A model generated the notes under the pieces. That model had not been told where the DNA came from and made no database searches. It was given only the letters and a program-made list of their open reading frames with translations. Source: Cymodocea nodosa (lineage: Eukaryota; Streptophyta; Magnoliopsida; Alismatales; Cymodoceaceae). Taken from it: a DNA stretch of 64,000 nt. A program made the position numbers and the translations under genes. The stretch is taken from NCBI GenBank assembly GCA_036874045.1, contig JAZBRI010000011.1:124001-188000 (forward strand), read 5' to 3'. Shown here in pieces: positions 33,442 through 46,255 of this stretch (positions within the stretch are counted from its first letter, which is position 1; every line of letters begins with the position of its first letter).

Positions 33442-35094
33442 TTCCAATTTGTATTTTTAACTGCAAGTGCATAGTGTACATTGTATTTGTGTGCAAGTAC
33501 AAGTCGATCCCATAGAGAATTGAGGTAGAATTGTGTACTATTCCATTTTTAATAATAAGATTTATATATTCAGTAAGCACTCCGTTGAGTTATAGCTAAC
33601 TCAATGGACTAACCTCATGAAATTGAAGTAACTCAACGGAGCTATCAATATAGCTTAATACTGCTATTTACAGAGGAATTCGGCCAATCATTGGGCGGTT
33701 CCACAAATTGTAAATAACATTAATTAAGCTCTATAATGCTAGTTAATATTAGATTTATCATTCAACAATACTAACATTCAGATATTTCAAACAGTAACCA
33801 TTAAAATCTTTAAGTATTAGGAGCGATTCAATTTAGTAAACTGTAAAATTATTTTTTATTTTCTAAATTAAACAAACATGAAACATTCAAAACTTTGACA
33901 ACAATAACATTAATCACGATACAAAATAAACAATACAACACTCAAATACTAACTATAAACACAGATAAGTTGTTTTTGGTATTTTGTTTTGATATGATTA
34001 TGGAAATGGGCGAAAGGTGAAATGTAAAAGTAATCTCTATTGATAGTAAAAACTTCATTCACTACATGTGACGCGATTACACCATTGAAAACTTAATCAC
34101 TTATAATTCTGCCTCCTCTCCCTATAGAATCAAGAGTCCAGAATTGCAAGATGATCTCCTCTTCAGCATACTGGCATCAACCCGAAACCAAGGCTAGAAG
34201 CTTTACGATCTCCTAAGAAATGAGTCAGTGCTTGGTGAAAACAACTTCCCTTCCCGCGATGCGATCACTCCTCACAATGGTTGTCAGGCACTGTGTTTGG
34301 CTCGGAATCGACCCGACATCAAGAAAGTATTCTCACAGACCTCTGATGGTTGGTGATTATGGTTTGATGGTTGTGGTTGTGGTGGTTGGTGTGGTACTTC
34401 AGAGAACTTCCTACGCTACTACAGATAACTTGGTTTTTCCTCCTCTACACACATTGACCACCCCTTTTCTTCTTCTTTTCTCTTTTTCTTTTATATTTCT
34501 TTAGTGGTAACTACTTTTGCTTAGATGATCGGTTGGATTTATTTCATTCAAATCAATGACGGTGATTTCTTCTCCCTTCCACGAATGAATTCCTATGTGA
34601 TACGTGCAATCGTGGTTTTCCTTCGAATGTCCTATTTCTGTAACCGTTACAGTGGCATATTAGAAAATAAATGGTCTGTGGAGTTACAGATAACTCAATA
34701 GACTTACTTCGTTGATTTAACTATAACACACGTGCATGTCACGTGACATAATAAAACATTTAAATTCAACACGTGCATAAATCTAACTTAACGAGTTGTT
34801 ACTGTTCACCTAAATATTCTTTTAACGTTTAAAACATAACTGTCCAGTACATGCAATATAACTCTTTGAAATAACAGAAAATTTGGATACTAAAGAATTA
34901 AAAGCCAATAACTTACTGACAGTTCAAAAATGTATTAAATTAACGCTAATTCCTTGAAATTATGCAGATTCTTTCATTAAATCATATAACAATGCAATTA
35001 TAACATAATGGCTTAATTTTCATATGATAAGCTAAATATTATGCAATTAACCATCATTTAACTGTTAATATTATGCACTTTTTCATTCTAAACA
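33442..35094 (-). repeat. 5' LTR of element A, outer fragment
   Basis: It continues A's LTR from the ATTAA site to the terminus TCTAAACA at 35094. With 16662-16772 it gives a 1764-bp LTR. The TATA-like box is at 34488-34496. CCTGC follows, the partner of CCTAC at 1909-1913. Confidence 0.88.
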
Positions 35095-35284
35095 CCTGCA
35101 ATTTATCGATAGTTCATAAATATACTAAATTAACACTAATTTCCTAGAATTATGCAGATTCTTTCATTAAAGCATATAATAGTGTAATAATAACATAATG
35201 GCTTAATTTTCATATGATAAGCTAAAAATTATGTAATTAACCATCATATAATCATTAATATTATGCACTTTTTTATTCTAAACA

Positions 35285-36223
35285 TAGGTTTACAAAAATC
35301 AGCTCTACAAGCCCTACTGATATTTGCATCTCAGATTTAGTCTCTTCTTGATGTTCAGGCACTATCTCTTTTCCTTTCCTTCTTCTGATTAATTGTGCTT
35401 GATCTTCCTCTTCTTCTTCTAAGATTAAATCTATAAAAATAGGCTTTGTAGGCCTTTAATCCACAGGTACTAGCTCTTCCTATTTAACTTTTTTTATAAT
35501 TGCTGGTCTCGAAGGACCAGCTACAGGGCCTCTTGCAGTAGGTTTGGTAGTGGCTTCTTTATGTTGTTCAACTTTAATTTTGTATTGGGCTTTCAATTTT
35601 TCTGCAGCCCTCTTTTTGCACCATACATCAAACACCAGATGTGCTATAACTACTGCCAATTCTTCTAGTTCTCCTTGGTTTTTTCCAATTTGAATCAGTT
35701 CTTGAAATTCTCTTAACTCTTCCTTAGTAGAAGACCCCAAAAATGTTGCTCTTTCTAACATCCTAGGTGGTGGAACTGAAGGTTCAAGTTGTTGTTCCTT
35801 AGGGATAGGTCTTTCAATAGTCGGCTCCTCTTGTTCTTCAGTTGCCTGTTCTTCATTTTCTTTCCTTTGTTGCTCCCAGATTACCCACTAAGCTCGTCTA
35901 CCTATGCATCTTTTGAACTAGAGTCGAGACTTGCGTTGGATCAATTCTAGGGCAACTTCGTTATTTGGCCTGATTCTTCTCTCTCTACTTACAGCAACTT
36001 CTGTAGCAACTTTTATTCTCATTTCCATAATCTGAGGTATCTTTATGCCTAAATCTACTAAAACTCTTCTCTAGTTGAAAAGTTCAGATTCTACCTTTTG
36101 TAGCTCTTTTTCCATCGTCGTATTCCTGATTTTTTGCCTTGTGTGCCATTCCTCCGAGTCTTTAAGAAATTCTGACGTGTGTGCTGCGTCCTCCTAGAAT
36201 TCTAGTATCATCTTTGTCATCAT
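35285..36223 (-). pseudogene. ORF-X of element B (N-terminal half only)
   Basis: The start is ATG 36223 (M-M-T-K), matching ATG 11218 in A. It shows the same helical region (VATEVAVSRERRI, NNEVALELIQ) and basic/acidic tail as A, and ends at the deletion junction at 35285. A TAG near codon 10 is at the same place as in A. The FYANL domain and coiled coil are lost. Function unknown. Confidence 0.55.
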
Positions 36224-36957
36224 GGAGTAACAAAATGGAATAGAATCACTTTGATCTCTACTGCTCTAAGTTCTAAATGATTCTACGAATAATGCCCCCA
36301 AACCCTAAGTTTAGTATAAATAAGCCCTAAGTTTAGGTGAGTAATCGAGTCATTTCCCACACAAACTCTCACTCTCTCATCATGGAATTACGGTTAACTC
36401 CAAAGACTAAGTCTGTGGACTTAACTACAATACTCTGTTGAGTTATAGTTAACTCAACGGGGTAAGTTCGTTAACTTATCCTAGACTTAACAGAGTAAGT
36501 TCGTCGAATTAAGTGTAACTCAACGGACTTTCCGTAAAGTTATATCTAATAAAAATACATATAATAATACTTTATACCTTGGTCAAGACCGAAGAATTTC
36601 CGACCTAACCAATTCTTAATTTTTCAACATTTTAAAATTTTTCAGTCAAACCGTTATATTCCTCGGTTGAACTGAAATTAAATATTTTCTCTATTTTTTC
36701 TGTTGGTTGAACCAATACTATACTTCGGAAACATTGACATTAAACTAAATATAATATATAGATTTTTTAATATTTTTATGTTTTTGATTTTCGGTTAGAT
36801 CGAAGGATCTTATCGGTTGAATCGCAACAATTTTTTTCTTTTAAAATATGTTTCGGTAAAATCGATAATTTCTTTTGGTTGAATCGTGACTATGTTTTAA
36901 ATAAGTTTTAAATAAGTTTTTTCTTTTTTTTTATATATATACTTAGAAAATTTCTTA
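36224..36957. other. Gap between integrase and ORF-X in B with palindrome arrays
   Basis: Class I palindromes lie at about 36375-36530 and class IV (CGGTxxxxACCG type) at about 36580-36890, colinear with A 11380-11880. Stem bases have drifted on both arms in several units. No gene is seen. Confidence 0.6.
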
Positions 36958-39900
36958 CTAAGTAAAGCTCGAGTAGTCCTCTACTCTTACTTCTTCTACA
37001 ATTCCAAAAGAATTTTTTCGTATATTCAAAATAGGTCTAAGTCTTTGTCCATTTACTTTAAATACATTCTGATTTTTAGGATTTTCAATTTCAATAGCTC
37101 CATAGGGATAAATATTTTGAACTATGTAAGGTCTTACCCATCTAGATCTTAATTTTCCTAGATGGTTATGGAGTCTAGTCATGTAAAGATATACTTCTTG
37201 TCCTATTTCAAAGGTTTTTGGAATAATTTTCCTATCATGCCAGAACTTCATTTTCTCTTTTTCTCTTATAGTTTTCGAACAAGCTTCATTCCTAAATTCT
37301 TCTAATTCAATCAATTGTATTTTCCTATTTTCAGTAGCTTGATATAAATTAGTGTTGAGAGTTTTTAATGCCCAATAAGCTTTATGTTCAATTTCAGCTA
37401 GTAAATGACAACTTTTTCCATATACGAGCCTAAAAGGTGACATACCTAAGCTTATCTTATAAGCAGTTCTATAAGCCCAAAGTGCATCTATCAATCTATT
37501 AGCCCAATCTGTTCTAGTAGGATTTCCTACTTTTTCTAAGATTAACTTAATTTGTTTGTTTGCACTTTCTAATTGTCCACTTGTTTGCGGATGATATGAT
37601 GTTGCAATTTTGTGATTTACTCCATATTTCTTCATTAAGGCTTTAAAACTTCTATTACAGAAATGAGTTCCTCTATCACTGATAATAGCTTTAGGTATTT
37701 CAAATCTAGCAATTATATTGGTTCTTATAAAATGTATTACCACTTTGTTGTCATTAGATTTTGTAGGAATAGCTTCTATCCAGTTAGACACATAATCCAC
37801 CCCCAATAATATATACTTAAATTGATTAGACATAGAAAATGGACCGATAAAATCTATTCCCCACACATCAAAGATTTCAACATCAACAATAAGATTAAGA
37901 GGTAGCATATTCCTCTTTGATATTCTTCCAATTTATTGACATTTTAAATAACTTAAGCAACATTTATGAGCATCTTTGAATAGTGTTGGCCAATAAAATC
38001 CACATTGTAGAATTTTGACAGCAATTTTCCCTAAACCAAAATGCCCTCCACATGCTTGGTCATGGCAGAAAGACAATATCCTCGAATATTCACTTTCTGG
38101 AACACACCTCCTTAAAACTAGATTAGGACATTTCTTAAATAAGTATGGGTCTTCCCAATAGTAATATTTCACTCTTGAAAAGAACAATTTCTTATCCTGT
38201 CTATTCCAATCCTTAGGTGTTAAACCAGTAATTAAGTAATTAACTATGTTTACATACCAAGGCATTGTGTTGATGGTCATTAATTGTTCATCAGGAAAAT
38301 TATCCTTAATTTCCATATTTGATTTTTCTATTTGTAATCTTGATAAATGATATGCTACTACATTCTCACAACCTTTTTTATCTTTAATTTCTAGATCAAA
38401 TTCTTGTAATAATATTATCTATCGGATCAATCTAGGTTTATTCTCTTTCTTTGCTATTAGGTGTTTTAAAGCTGAATGATCCATGTATACTATCACTTTA
38501 GCTCCAATCAGATATGATCTAAACTTTTCTAAGGCAAACACAATAGCTAACAGCTCTTTTTTAGTAGTTGTTTAATTAACTTGAGCATCATTTAAGGTTT
38601 TGCTTGCATAATGAATCACTCTAGGAGATTTTTCTATCTTCTACCCCAACACTACTTCTACAGAAAAATTAGATGCATCACACATTAATTCAAATGGATG
38701 GCTCCAATCAGGTACTTAAATTATAGGAGTTGAAATTAAGCTAGTTTTAAGCTTGGAAAATGCTTCTTTGTAATTTTTATCAAAGTTGAATGGGACATCT
38801 TTTAATAGATTAGTTAAAGGTCTAGCTATTTCGCTAAAAGCTTTAATAAATCTTCTATAAAATCCAGCATGTCCTAGAAATGATCTAATATCTTTTACTT
38901 ATTTAGGTTCTGGTAGATTAGAAATTACTTCTATTTTAGCTTTATCTACTTCCAACCCCTTCTTTAAAACAACATGTCCTAAGACTATTCCTTGATTAAC
39001 CATGAAGTGACATTTTTCCAAATTTAGAACTAGATTTTTTTCCACAGCGTTTTAATACTTGGTCTAAATTGTTTAAACATACTTCATATGAAGTTCCATA
39101 AACAGTAAAATCATCCATAAATATTTCTAAAAAATCTTCAATCATTCTAGTGAATATGCCTTGCATACACCTTTGAAAGGTGGCTGGTGCATTGCATAAT
39201 CTGAATGACATTCTCTTAAAAGCATATGTTCCATTAGGACAGGTGAAAGTTATTTTCTCTTGATTCTCTAATGCTACTGAAACTTGGTTATATCCTGAAT
39301 ACCCGTCTAGAAAACAAAAATATTCTTGCCCTACTAATTTCTCTAGCATTTGATCTATAAAAGGTAAGGGAAAATAATCTTTCCTAGTCACAACATTTAG
39401 TTTTCTATAGTCTATACACACTCTCCAACCTGATTGAATTCTAGTAGGTATCAAGTCCTAACTTTCATTCCTAATAACTGTTAATCCTGATTTCTTGGGA
39501 ACTACATGGATTGGACTAACCCATGAGCTATCAAAAATTGGATAAATTATGTCATTATCTAACCATTTCACTATTTCCTTCCTGAATACTTCTTTAAGAT
39601 TTGGATTTAATCTCCTCTCAGGAATTCTAATAGGTTTAGCATTCTCTTCTAAATATATGTGGTGATAGCATAAAGTTGCACTTAACCCTTTTATATTAGT
39701 CATGTCCATCCTATTGCTTCTTTATAAGTTTTTACTATATCTTTTAATTTAGCAATTTGATCCTCTTTTAAATCTGAAGCAATAATGATTGGATATGTTT
39801 GTTTTTCTTCCAAAAATATATAGGTTAATTTAGGAGGTAAATGTTTTAATTCTAACTGTTGCCCATCAAAAGCTAGAGCTCCTAATTGAACATCATCATT

Positions 39901-41160
39901 TTCTAAATTAATTTCTTCCTGATCACCTTCTATATTTATGCTTTCACTTTCTTCTAAAATCTCAAAATTGAGTTGCTTATTTAATTCTTCTTGAATCACA
40001 TCATCTATCATACCTCCTTCATCCTCTAAAAAGTCTATAGTATGTAAGGACATTTCTAACTCCTCAAACTTTTCTGTTTTGAAAATGTTTAATTGAGTAT
40101 CCTCATTACCATATGCTAACTTCATTACTCTAGTTTTACAATTTATAACAGCCCCTGATATTGCTAAAAATGGTCTTCCCAAAATTAAAGATGTGTCACT
40201 ATTTTTATGCTTAATTTGTTGGGAATCCAAAATTACAATATCAATAGGATATATGAAGTTTTTGGTTTTAATTAAAACATCCTCTACTTTTCCTCTAGGG
40301 TATCTTATACTTCTGTCAGCTAATTGAATAACAGTCCTAGTAGGGATTAAGCCTTCTAATCCTAAGGATGCAAATATATCACTTGGCATAACATTTATAC
40401 CTGTGCCTAGGTCTATTAAGGTTCTTTCTAAAATGGTATTTCCTATAATGCATGATATAACAGGAATTCCAGGATCAGATAACTTTTTAGGAATTTGTGG
40501 CAGAAATAGGGAACTACTTTGCTCAGCTAAAAAGACTTTCCTTAAAACTTTTCACTCTCTTTTCTTAGTACACCAATCCTTAAGAAATTTAGCACAAGGT
40601 GACATTTTCTACAATAAGTCTAACAAAGGAATGTTAACTTGTACTTTTTCAAAAATTTCTCTAATTTTTTCTTATTTTTTAGGAAATGTTTGTTGTAATC
40701 TTTCAGGATAGGGTGATAATGATTGTGATGTAAAAGATTCTTTTTCTTTCATTTGATTTTTTTGATCATTTTTAGTCTCATTTTTTGATTTAGACTTTTC
40801 TTCATTGATTTCTATATTTTCAGATATTACATTTTCATTATCATTTTGATTTTTGTTCTTATCCACCTTCATATTACTTTCTTTTTGAATTCTTGGTGGT
40901 ATATCAGTTCTAGATCTTAATGTCATACATACATCTTCTAGATTTTCGTTACTTTCTTGAAGTTCTTGTATTTCATTTTCATGATTATGATCTTCAACTG
41001 TTTTTAGTTTTAAATTGCATTCTTTAAATTCTATTGCATTGGTATTTTCTATTGTTTGTATGTCTTGCAAATTATGCAGATCTGTAACATTAAAGTTTTC
41101 ATTTGTGTTTTCTTGTTGCATAACTTGTAATTTCATTATAAACTCATCCAATGCTTCTAG
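36958..41160 (-). pseudogene. pol: Pol gene of element B
   Basis: The coiled-coil linker (41160-40672) is followed by protease with DLGTGINVMP (near 40400), RT with FMDD (near 39115), RNase H, and integrase with the HHCC finger (38070-37920) and D-D-E residues in [15 protein letters not shown] and GQLES, ending at 36958. The protein is highly similar to A's. The zinc knuckle present at the start of A's pol is missing, so the linker nearly touches the primer site. Frameshifts (about 39710 and 39040) and stops (about 39457, 38418, 37931) inactivate it. The stop near 39457 is at the same codon as A's near 14425. Confidence 0.88.
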
Positions 41161-41171
41161 TTTTTTTTTGG

Positions 41172-41222
41172 TTGCTTAGGTGGCACCAGAGAACTTGTAT
41201 TAGTTCCTAGGCAACAACACTA
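41172..41222 (-). repeat. Two tandem primer-binding-site units of element B
   Basis: Degenerate tRNA-Asp-type sites end at 41188 (GGCACCA) and 41222 (CAACACTA), each followed by ACTTGTATT. The spacing is 34 bp, close to the 33 bp of E. The LTR-proximal unit is the more decayed. Confidence 0.65.
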
Positions 41223-41229
41223 AATAACT

Positions 41230-43149
41230 TGTATTTGTTAACTTAGTTAATTTGTCTTTATGCTTATATCAGTAATTCCTTTTTAGAAGTAAACAAACAA
41301 CCTTTTACACAAATTAGATTTTAATTCCAATTTGTATTTTAATTGCAAGTGCACAGTGTATATTGTATTTGTGTGCAAGTATAGGTCGATTCCATAGAGA
41401 AATTGAGTAAGAATTGTGTACTATTCTGTTTTTTTATAATATACTAAATGTGTTCAGTAATCCCTTTGTTGAGTTACAGTTAACACAACAGACTAATCTC
41501 GTGGACTTAAGTTAACTCTACGAGCCTATCTTTTCAATTTAATACTACTATTTACTAAGGAATTTGGCCAACCATTGGGTGGTTCCACAGATTGTAAATA
41601 ATATCAATTAAGCTCTTTAATGCTAGTAAATATTAGATTTATCATTAAGCAACACTAACATTCAAATATTTCAAACAGTAACCATTAAAATCTTTAAGTA
41701 TTTGGAACAAATCGATTTAAATAAATTGTAATACTATTTTTTATTTTCTAAATCAAACAAACATAAAACATTCACAATACTAACAATGATAACTTTAATC
41801 TCGATACAAAACAAACAATACAACACTTAAATACTAAATATAAACACAAATAAGTTGTTGTTTTTGGTATTTTTGTTTTTGAGATGTTCATGAAAATGGG
41901 TGAAAGGTGAAATGTAAATATCTCTATCGACAGTAAACACTTCCATCACTACATGCTACGCGATTACACCATTGAAAACTTAATCACTTACAATTATGCC
42001 TCATCTCCTTATAGAATCGTGAGTCCAGAATTGCAAGATGATCTCCTCTTCAGCATACTAGCATTAACCCAAAACCAAGGCTAGAAACTTTACGATCTCC
42101 TAAGATATGAGTCGGTGTTTAGTGAAAATGGCTTCCCTTCCTGTGACACGATCACTCCTCACAGTGGTTGTCAAGTACCATGTTTGGCTCAGAATCGACC
42201 CGACATTAGGAAAGTATTTTCACAGACCTCCGATGGGTGGTGATTATGGTAATGTTAGTGATGTTGGTGATGGTGTGGATGATTCAGTGAACTTCCGACA
42301 CTACATGCAGTTAGCGTAGTCCTCCACCTTTACACACACTACCACACACCGCCAACCACACCTTCTTCGTTTTTTCTCCTCTTCTTTTATATTTCTTCAA
42401 TAGTAACTACTTCTACTTTAAATGATCAGTTGGATTTCCTTCATTCAGATCAACGATGGTGATTTCTTCTCTCTTCCATGAGTGAATTCCTACATGATAC
42501 GTGCAATCGTGGCTTTCCTTCAAATGTCCTATTTTTGTAACCGCTATAATGGCATATTAGAAAATAAATGGTCCATAGAGTTACAGATAACTCAACGGAC
42601 CTACTTCATTGATTTAACTAAAAAAAACATGCAATAAAGAAATAAGCTGCTAACATAACGCGTTACCTTAGTGTATATTCATTTAACTCAACGCATTTAG
42701 TTATGCTAACTTAACGAGTTCAAATATATAACTTACGGTTTTCACTCACTAACTCAATGAGTTCTCACATGATCTTTTTATACCTTTAAACCTATAACTC
42801 GATGAGTTAGCACGTGACCTTTTTAACAAAAAGAACACTAACTCAACTCGTTGATACTGTTCACTTAAATATTCTTTTAGCGTTTAAAACATAACTGTCT
42901 AGTACATGCAATATAATTCTCCGAAATAATAGAAAATTCAAATACTAAAGAATTAAAAACCAGCAACTTACCGATAGTTCATAAATGTACTAAATTAATG
43001 CTAATTCCTTGAAATTATGCAGATTCTTTCATTAAAGCATATAACAGTGCAATTATAACATAATGGCTTAATTCTCATATGATAAGCTAAATATTATGTA
43101 ATTAACCATCATTTAACCATTAATATTATGCACTTTCTCATTGTAAACA
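41230..43149 (-). repeat. LTR shared by elements B (5' LTR) and C (3' LTR)
   Basis: B's primer-site remnants lie on its left and C's polypurine tract on its right, so one LTR serves two internal regions. The left end TGTATTTGTTAAC and right end TGTAAACA are mutated versions of the family termini. It is about 200 bp longer than A's 3' LTR because of a GTTGAGTTA-rich block at about 42655-42860. Confidence 0.85.
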
Positions 43150-43190
43150 CTTCCCCCGTACTTAAATTTTGCTAGTCCCTTAGCAAACTA
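43150..43190 (-). promoter_or_regulatory. Polypurine tract 1 and hairpin of element C
   Basis: The minus-strand GGGGGAAG (43150-43157) abuts the LTR. The hairpin TTTGCTA/TAGCAAA with loop GTCCCT follows at about 43169-43188 with a perfect stem. Confidence 0.75.
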
Positions 43191-44915
43191 AGATCTAATT
43201 AGTTAGTCATTCTAAAGTGCTAGAATTAATTCTTCACCTAGTTCTTCTTCAAAATAATAAATTAGATTACTATATAGATTTTTTGTATGTTTTAGTAGTC
43301 TGTTTTAACTTTGTTTTCTCCTTTTCAACCTGCAAATATACTTATAATATATGTAAATTACATACAAAATACATCAGCATCACTTAGGTGTTAATTATAT
43401 TATCTTTTGTTCTTCTTTTTAGCATTTGTCATCTTGAATTCTCTAATACGATTTCCAGAATAAATTTCAAGTACATACGAATCAAAACACAATCCAATTC
43501 AATATGATTAAGACAAGTGGAATAAAGAATTGTATCTCAAATAAATAACTTCAAAAGTCTATTCTAAATTCATACTTCAGCAATTTTAGATAACAGAACA
43601 TATACTCGATTCAAAAGATATTTGTATTTCACAAAATACTTGTATCTTTTTAAAACAGTATATGCATAATTATACTTTAAAAGTTAATTTGACAAGCGTG
43701 AATCATACAAGAGCTTTCTAGTGTACCCATGTATCGAGCTTTCAATCAACATTCCCAGATCTGATCAGGATCTTAGGTTGCCAGATTTAAAGAGTCCTTT
43801 TTTAGGTCAACAATCCTTACATACCTATCTGCTCAAGTACAAAAGGCTCGTGATCAAACAAGTCAATAAACTCTCAAAGTTTTTTTTTTTTTTTTTGTCT
43901 ATTCAACACAGTATATGTACGTATTTCATTAATATAGATGCAATAAAACACAAATCTCGTATAGTTCTACTTCCATTATTTACTGAAAATATGAATCCCT
44001 ATCTATAAGCTCACACTTTTTCTGTAGTTTAATAAGATCTACACATAAATCATTCTACAAGTTTAATCAATCAAATTGAATGTATCCTCGATCATATGTA
44101 TTTCATTTAATCCAAAAATCAACATTTCAGCTTTTTTAGGATTTTAGATAATTATTGAGTTTTAGTTAAGCATTCTGATTTCATTTTAAAATCGTGAAAT
44201 TGTTAAACTCATAAAATTCGGCAACAACATAAGATACTATATCTAGATTTGTATGAATAATAAAATTTGTAGCATCTTATATAAGATTATAAATATAACA
44301 TTCAGGCAGTCACAGTTCCTAAAAATTTTATAGTTTCAAATATCGAATAGTTAGAGCAAATTCTTGTTCAAAAAAATTTTCACTTTCCACATACAGAACT
44401 TTTGCAGTACCATTCTAATTCCTCTAATTAACAAAATTACATGGCTATTACTTTAATTACCTCCCCCCCATACCTACATTTTGCATTGTCCTCAATGTAA
44501 AAGATTTTACAATAAATACAGTAATTATAGCAAGCATGAATATTATTTCGTTAACTTAGCATCTAACTCAATGAACTTAGTTGAAATGTAAATTCAGGAT
44601 AAGTAATCAATTGCATACCTCGTCCTTTTGTATCTCCTTCAATATCTTCCGATTTTTGATTCTGAAAAACTTTCATTCACATAAAAGCAAAGTATGTAAC
44701 AACATAACAATTTAACTTGTTAAATCAGTGTCTTGTGTGGAACCTAGACTCCTATGCCTTTGGTGGCTCACAAGCAAGCCACTTGGTTTCCCAGAATAGA
44801 TACCAACAAACTGGATTGATATTTTGTTTTTTGTTTTTTTTTAGAATAAAACTAGAATTAAGAAAAATGCAGAATATACACAAAATTAAAAGCACAGAAT
44901 CATAGTTTAAAAATA
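43191..44915 (-). other. Non-coding 3' module of element C
   Basis: It is colinear with A 3672-5332. It contains a T-run at 43880-43897, the inner polypurine tract (44460-44469) with the hairpin CATTG-TCCT-CAATG, and a donor-like GAG/GTATGC (GT at 44618-44617, minus). No gene is seen. Confidence 0.6.
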
Positions 44916-46043
44916 TCATTGAAAAGTAGTAACAAATGGAATAAACGTGTTAGTCCATGCAAACTTTTTAGACATAATTCTTCTTGCTATTAATTTTGTG
45001 TTAATGTAATTTGCTTTCCTTTTTAGCTTGTAAACTTGCAGTATGTTATCAATACTAAATATAAGTGTATTACCATTAATGAAATGAAATGCAGAAAGGG
45101 ATCCTCTTATGTTCCAAGATAATGTAGCTGTTTCTATTTCTACATCTATTTCAATATATTCTTCTTCCCACTTCCATTCATTTAGGTCTTTCATAATCCA
45201 TATTTGAAATTTCTTCAATTCATCCCACCATCTTATTAGACATAAAGTAGCATCATCATATTCATTATACCACATTCCCAATTGAATTTGATCGTATTCT
45301 GAAGTCGATGGTTTAGCTATATCACTCGGTATAGGTAATATTTCTATAAAACCATCATAACTGTCTATGCTTACTATGTATAAATCAGATCTAAATGCAA
45401 CTGATATATCTGTGACTAGATATATATATCCATCAAGTATGACATGCATGTTGTTAATTAATGAATTCTATCCTAGATATATCATAGTATTTTCAGTTTA
45501 AGATCTATTCAGAAAATTATACACACTTAAGCATAAATCTTCATCCCAATTTCCAGTTGGTCTCCAATAATATAATTTTTCTGGAATGGTCAAATTTTTA
45601 TCAGAAAATGTTAAAGCTGACCCACAATTTTCAGTTGGTACTTCATATTTATTAGGTCTTCCTATATTCCATTCTTCTCTTGTGATAGGATTTCTAATCA
45701 AAATGTCGGGTAACAGAATTGCATACCTTGGTTTGGTTTTGTATATAATTAATCCTTCATCCATCCCCATAATATGATCTATTCCTTTTAATGCATTGGG
45801 TGGAATTCTAGCAGTTTCTTCCATATTCAGATATTCATATCAGATTGAACTACGATTAAATGACTTCCATAAAAATCCATCTCTAATCTTAGTCATTTTT
45901 GCAGCTTGTAGTCCATGAAAATATTTTTCTCTAACACAGTCTTTAATTTCCTTTGATACATAACACAATCTACATAGATCTTTAGCTGACAGGTTACTTA
46001 GTACTTCCTTTAGTGCATCCAGTGGTAATTTCATCAATTCCAT
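44916..46043 (-). pseudogene. Captured F-box protein gene in element C (broken)
   Basis: This is the same gene as at 5333-6469, starting at ATG 46043 and ending at TGA 44916 (about 375 codons). The F-box is at residues 6-45 (LPLDALKEVLSNLSAKDLCRL), followed by the same associated region; the C-terminal part (45449-44916) is unbroken here. Stops occur after residue 67 (TGA), before TENTMIYLG, and directly after IYLG. The last is TAG in both A and C, so it predates their split. Flanked by gag upstream and the polypurine tract downstream exactly as in A, it is a fixed part of the element family. Confidence 0.78.
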
Positions 46044-46255
46044 CTGTTGTGATTCTATATAACATAAACAAAAATTAACAAAGACAAAATTAACATAGCT
46101 ACTTCACACCCTCATGGAGTTAGGACATAACTCAATGGATTAAGTTCGTTGAGTTAAGTAATAACTCTACGATACTACTAACTATAGTTAACCTTACATT
46201 TTTTTTATGTTTTTCTACTTACTATATTATACATAATTACTTCAGTTATACTGTT

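Larger units (their letters stand above)
1914..35094 (-). mobile_element. Element A: Athila-like Ty3/gypsy retrotransposon with downstream gag and F-box gene
   Basis: The element lies on the minus strand with LTRs at 1914-3633 and at 16662-16772 plus 33442-35094; the latter is split by a SIRE-like insertion. The primer site (16637-16654) sits just inside the 5' LTR and the polypurine tract (3634-3641) just inside the 3' LTR, so the ends are sound. Flanks CCTAC (1909-1913) and CCTGC (35095-35099) are a one-mismatch site duplication inside B's LTR. The minus-strand gene order is pol (16600-11924), ORF-X (11218-8998), gag (8032-6683), F-box gene (6469-5333). Its own length without the nested DNA is about 16.5 kb. 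Stops and frameshifts make it non-autonomous now. Confidence 0.88.
35095..43149 (-). mobile_element. Element B: deletion derivative of the A family (right-hand part)
   Basis: B comprises the terminal 190 bp of its 3' LTR (35095-35284; the rest is at 231-1913), an internal region with half of ORF-X and pol, a duplicated primer site and a 5' LTR (41230-43149). Gag, the F-box gene, the second half of ORF-X and the polypurine tract are missing: ORF-X sequence joins the LTR edge directly at 35284/35285. The 5' LTR also serves as the 3' LTR of element C. Confidence 0.8.

Noticed and set aside
43721..44008. Plus-strand ORF conserved with 4198-4425
   Set aside because: It lies in the non-coding 3' module antisense to the element, runs into a T homopolymer and has different ends in the two copies; conservation reflects family kinship.
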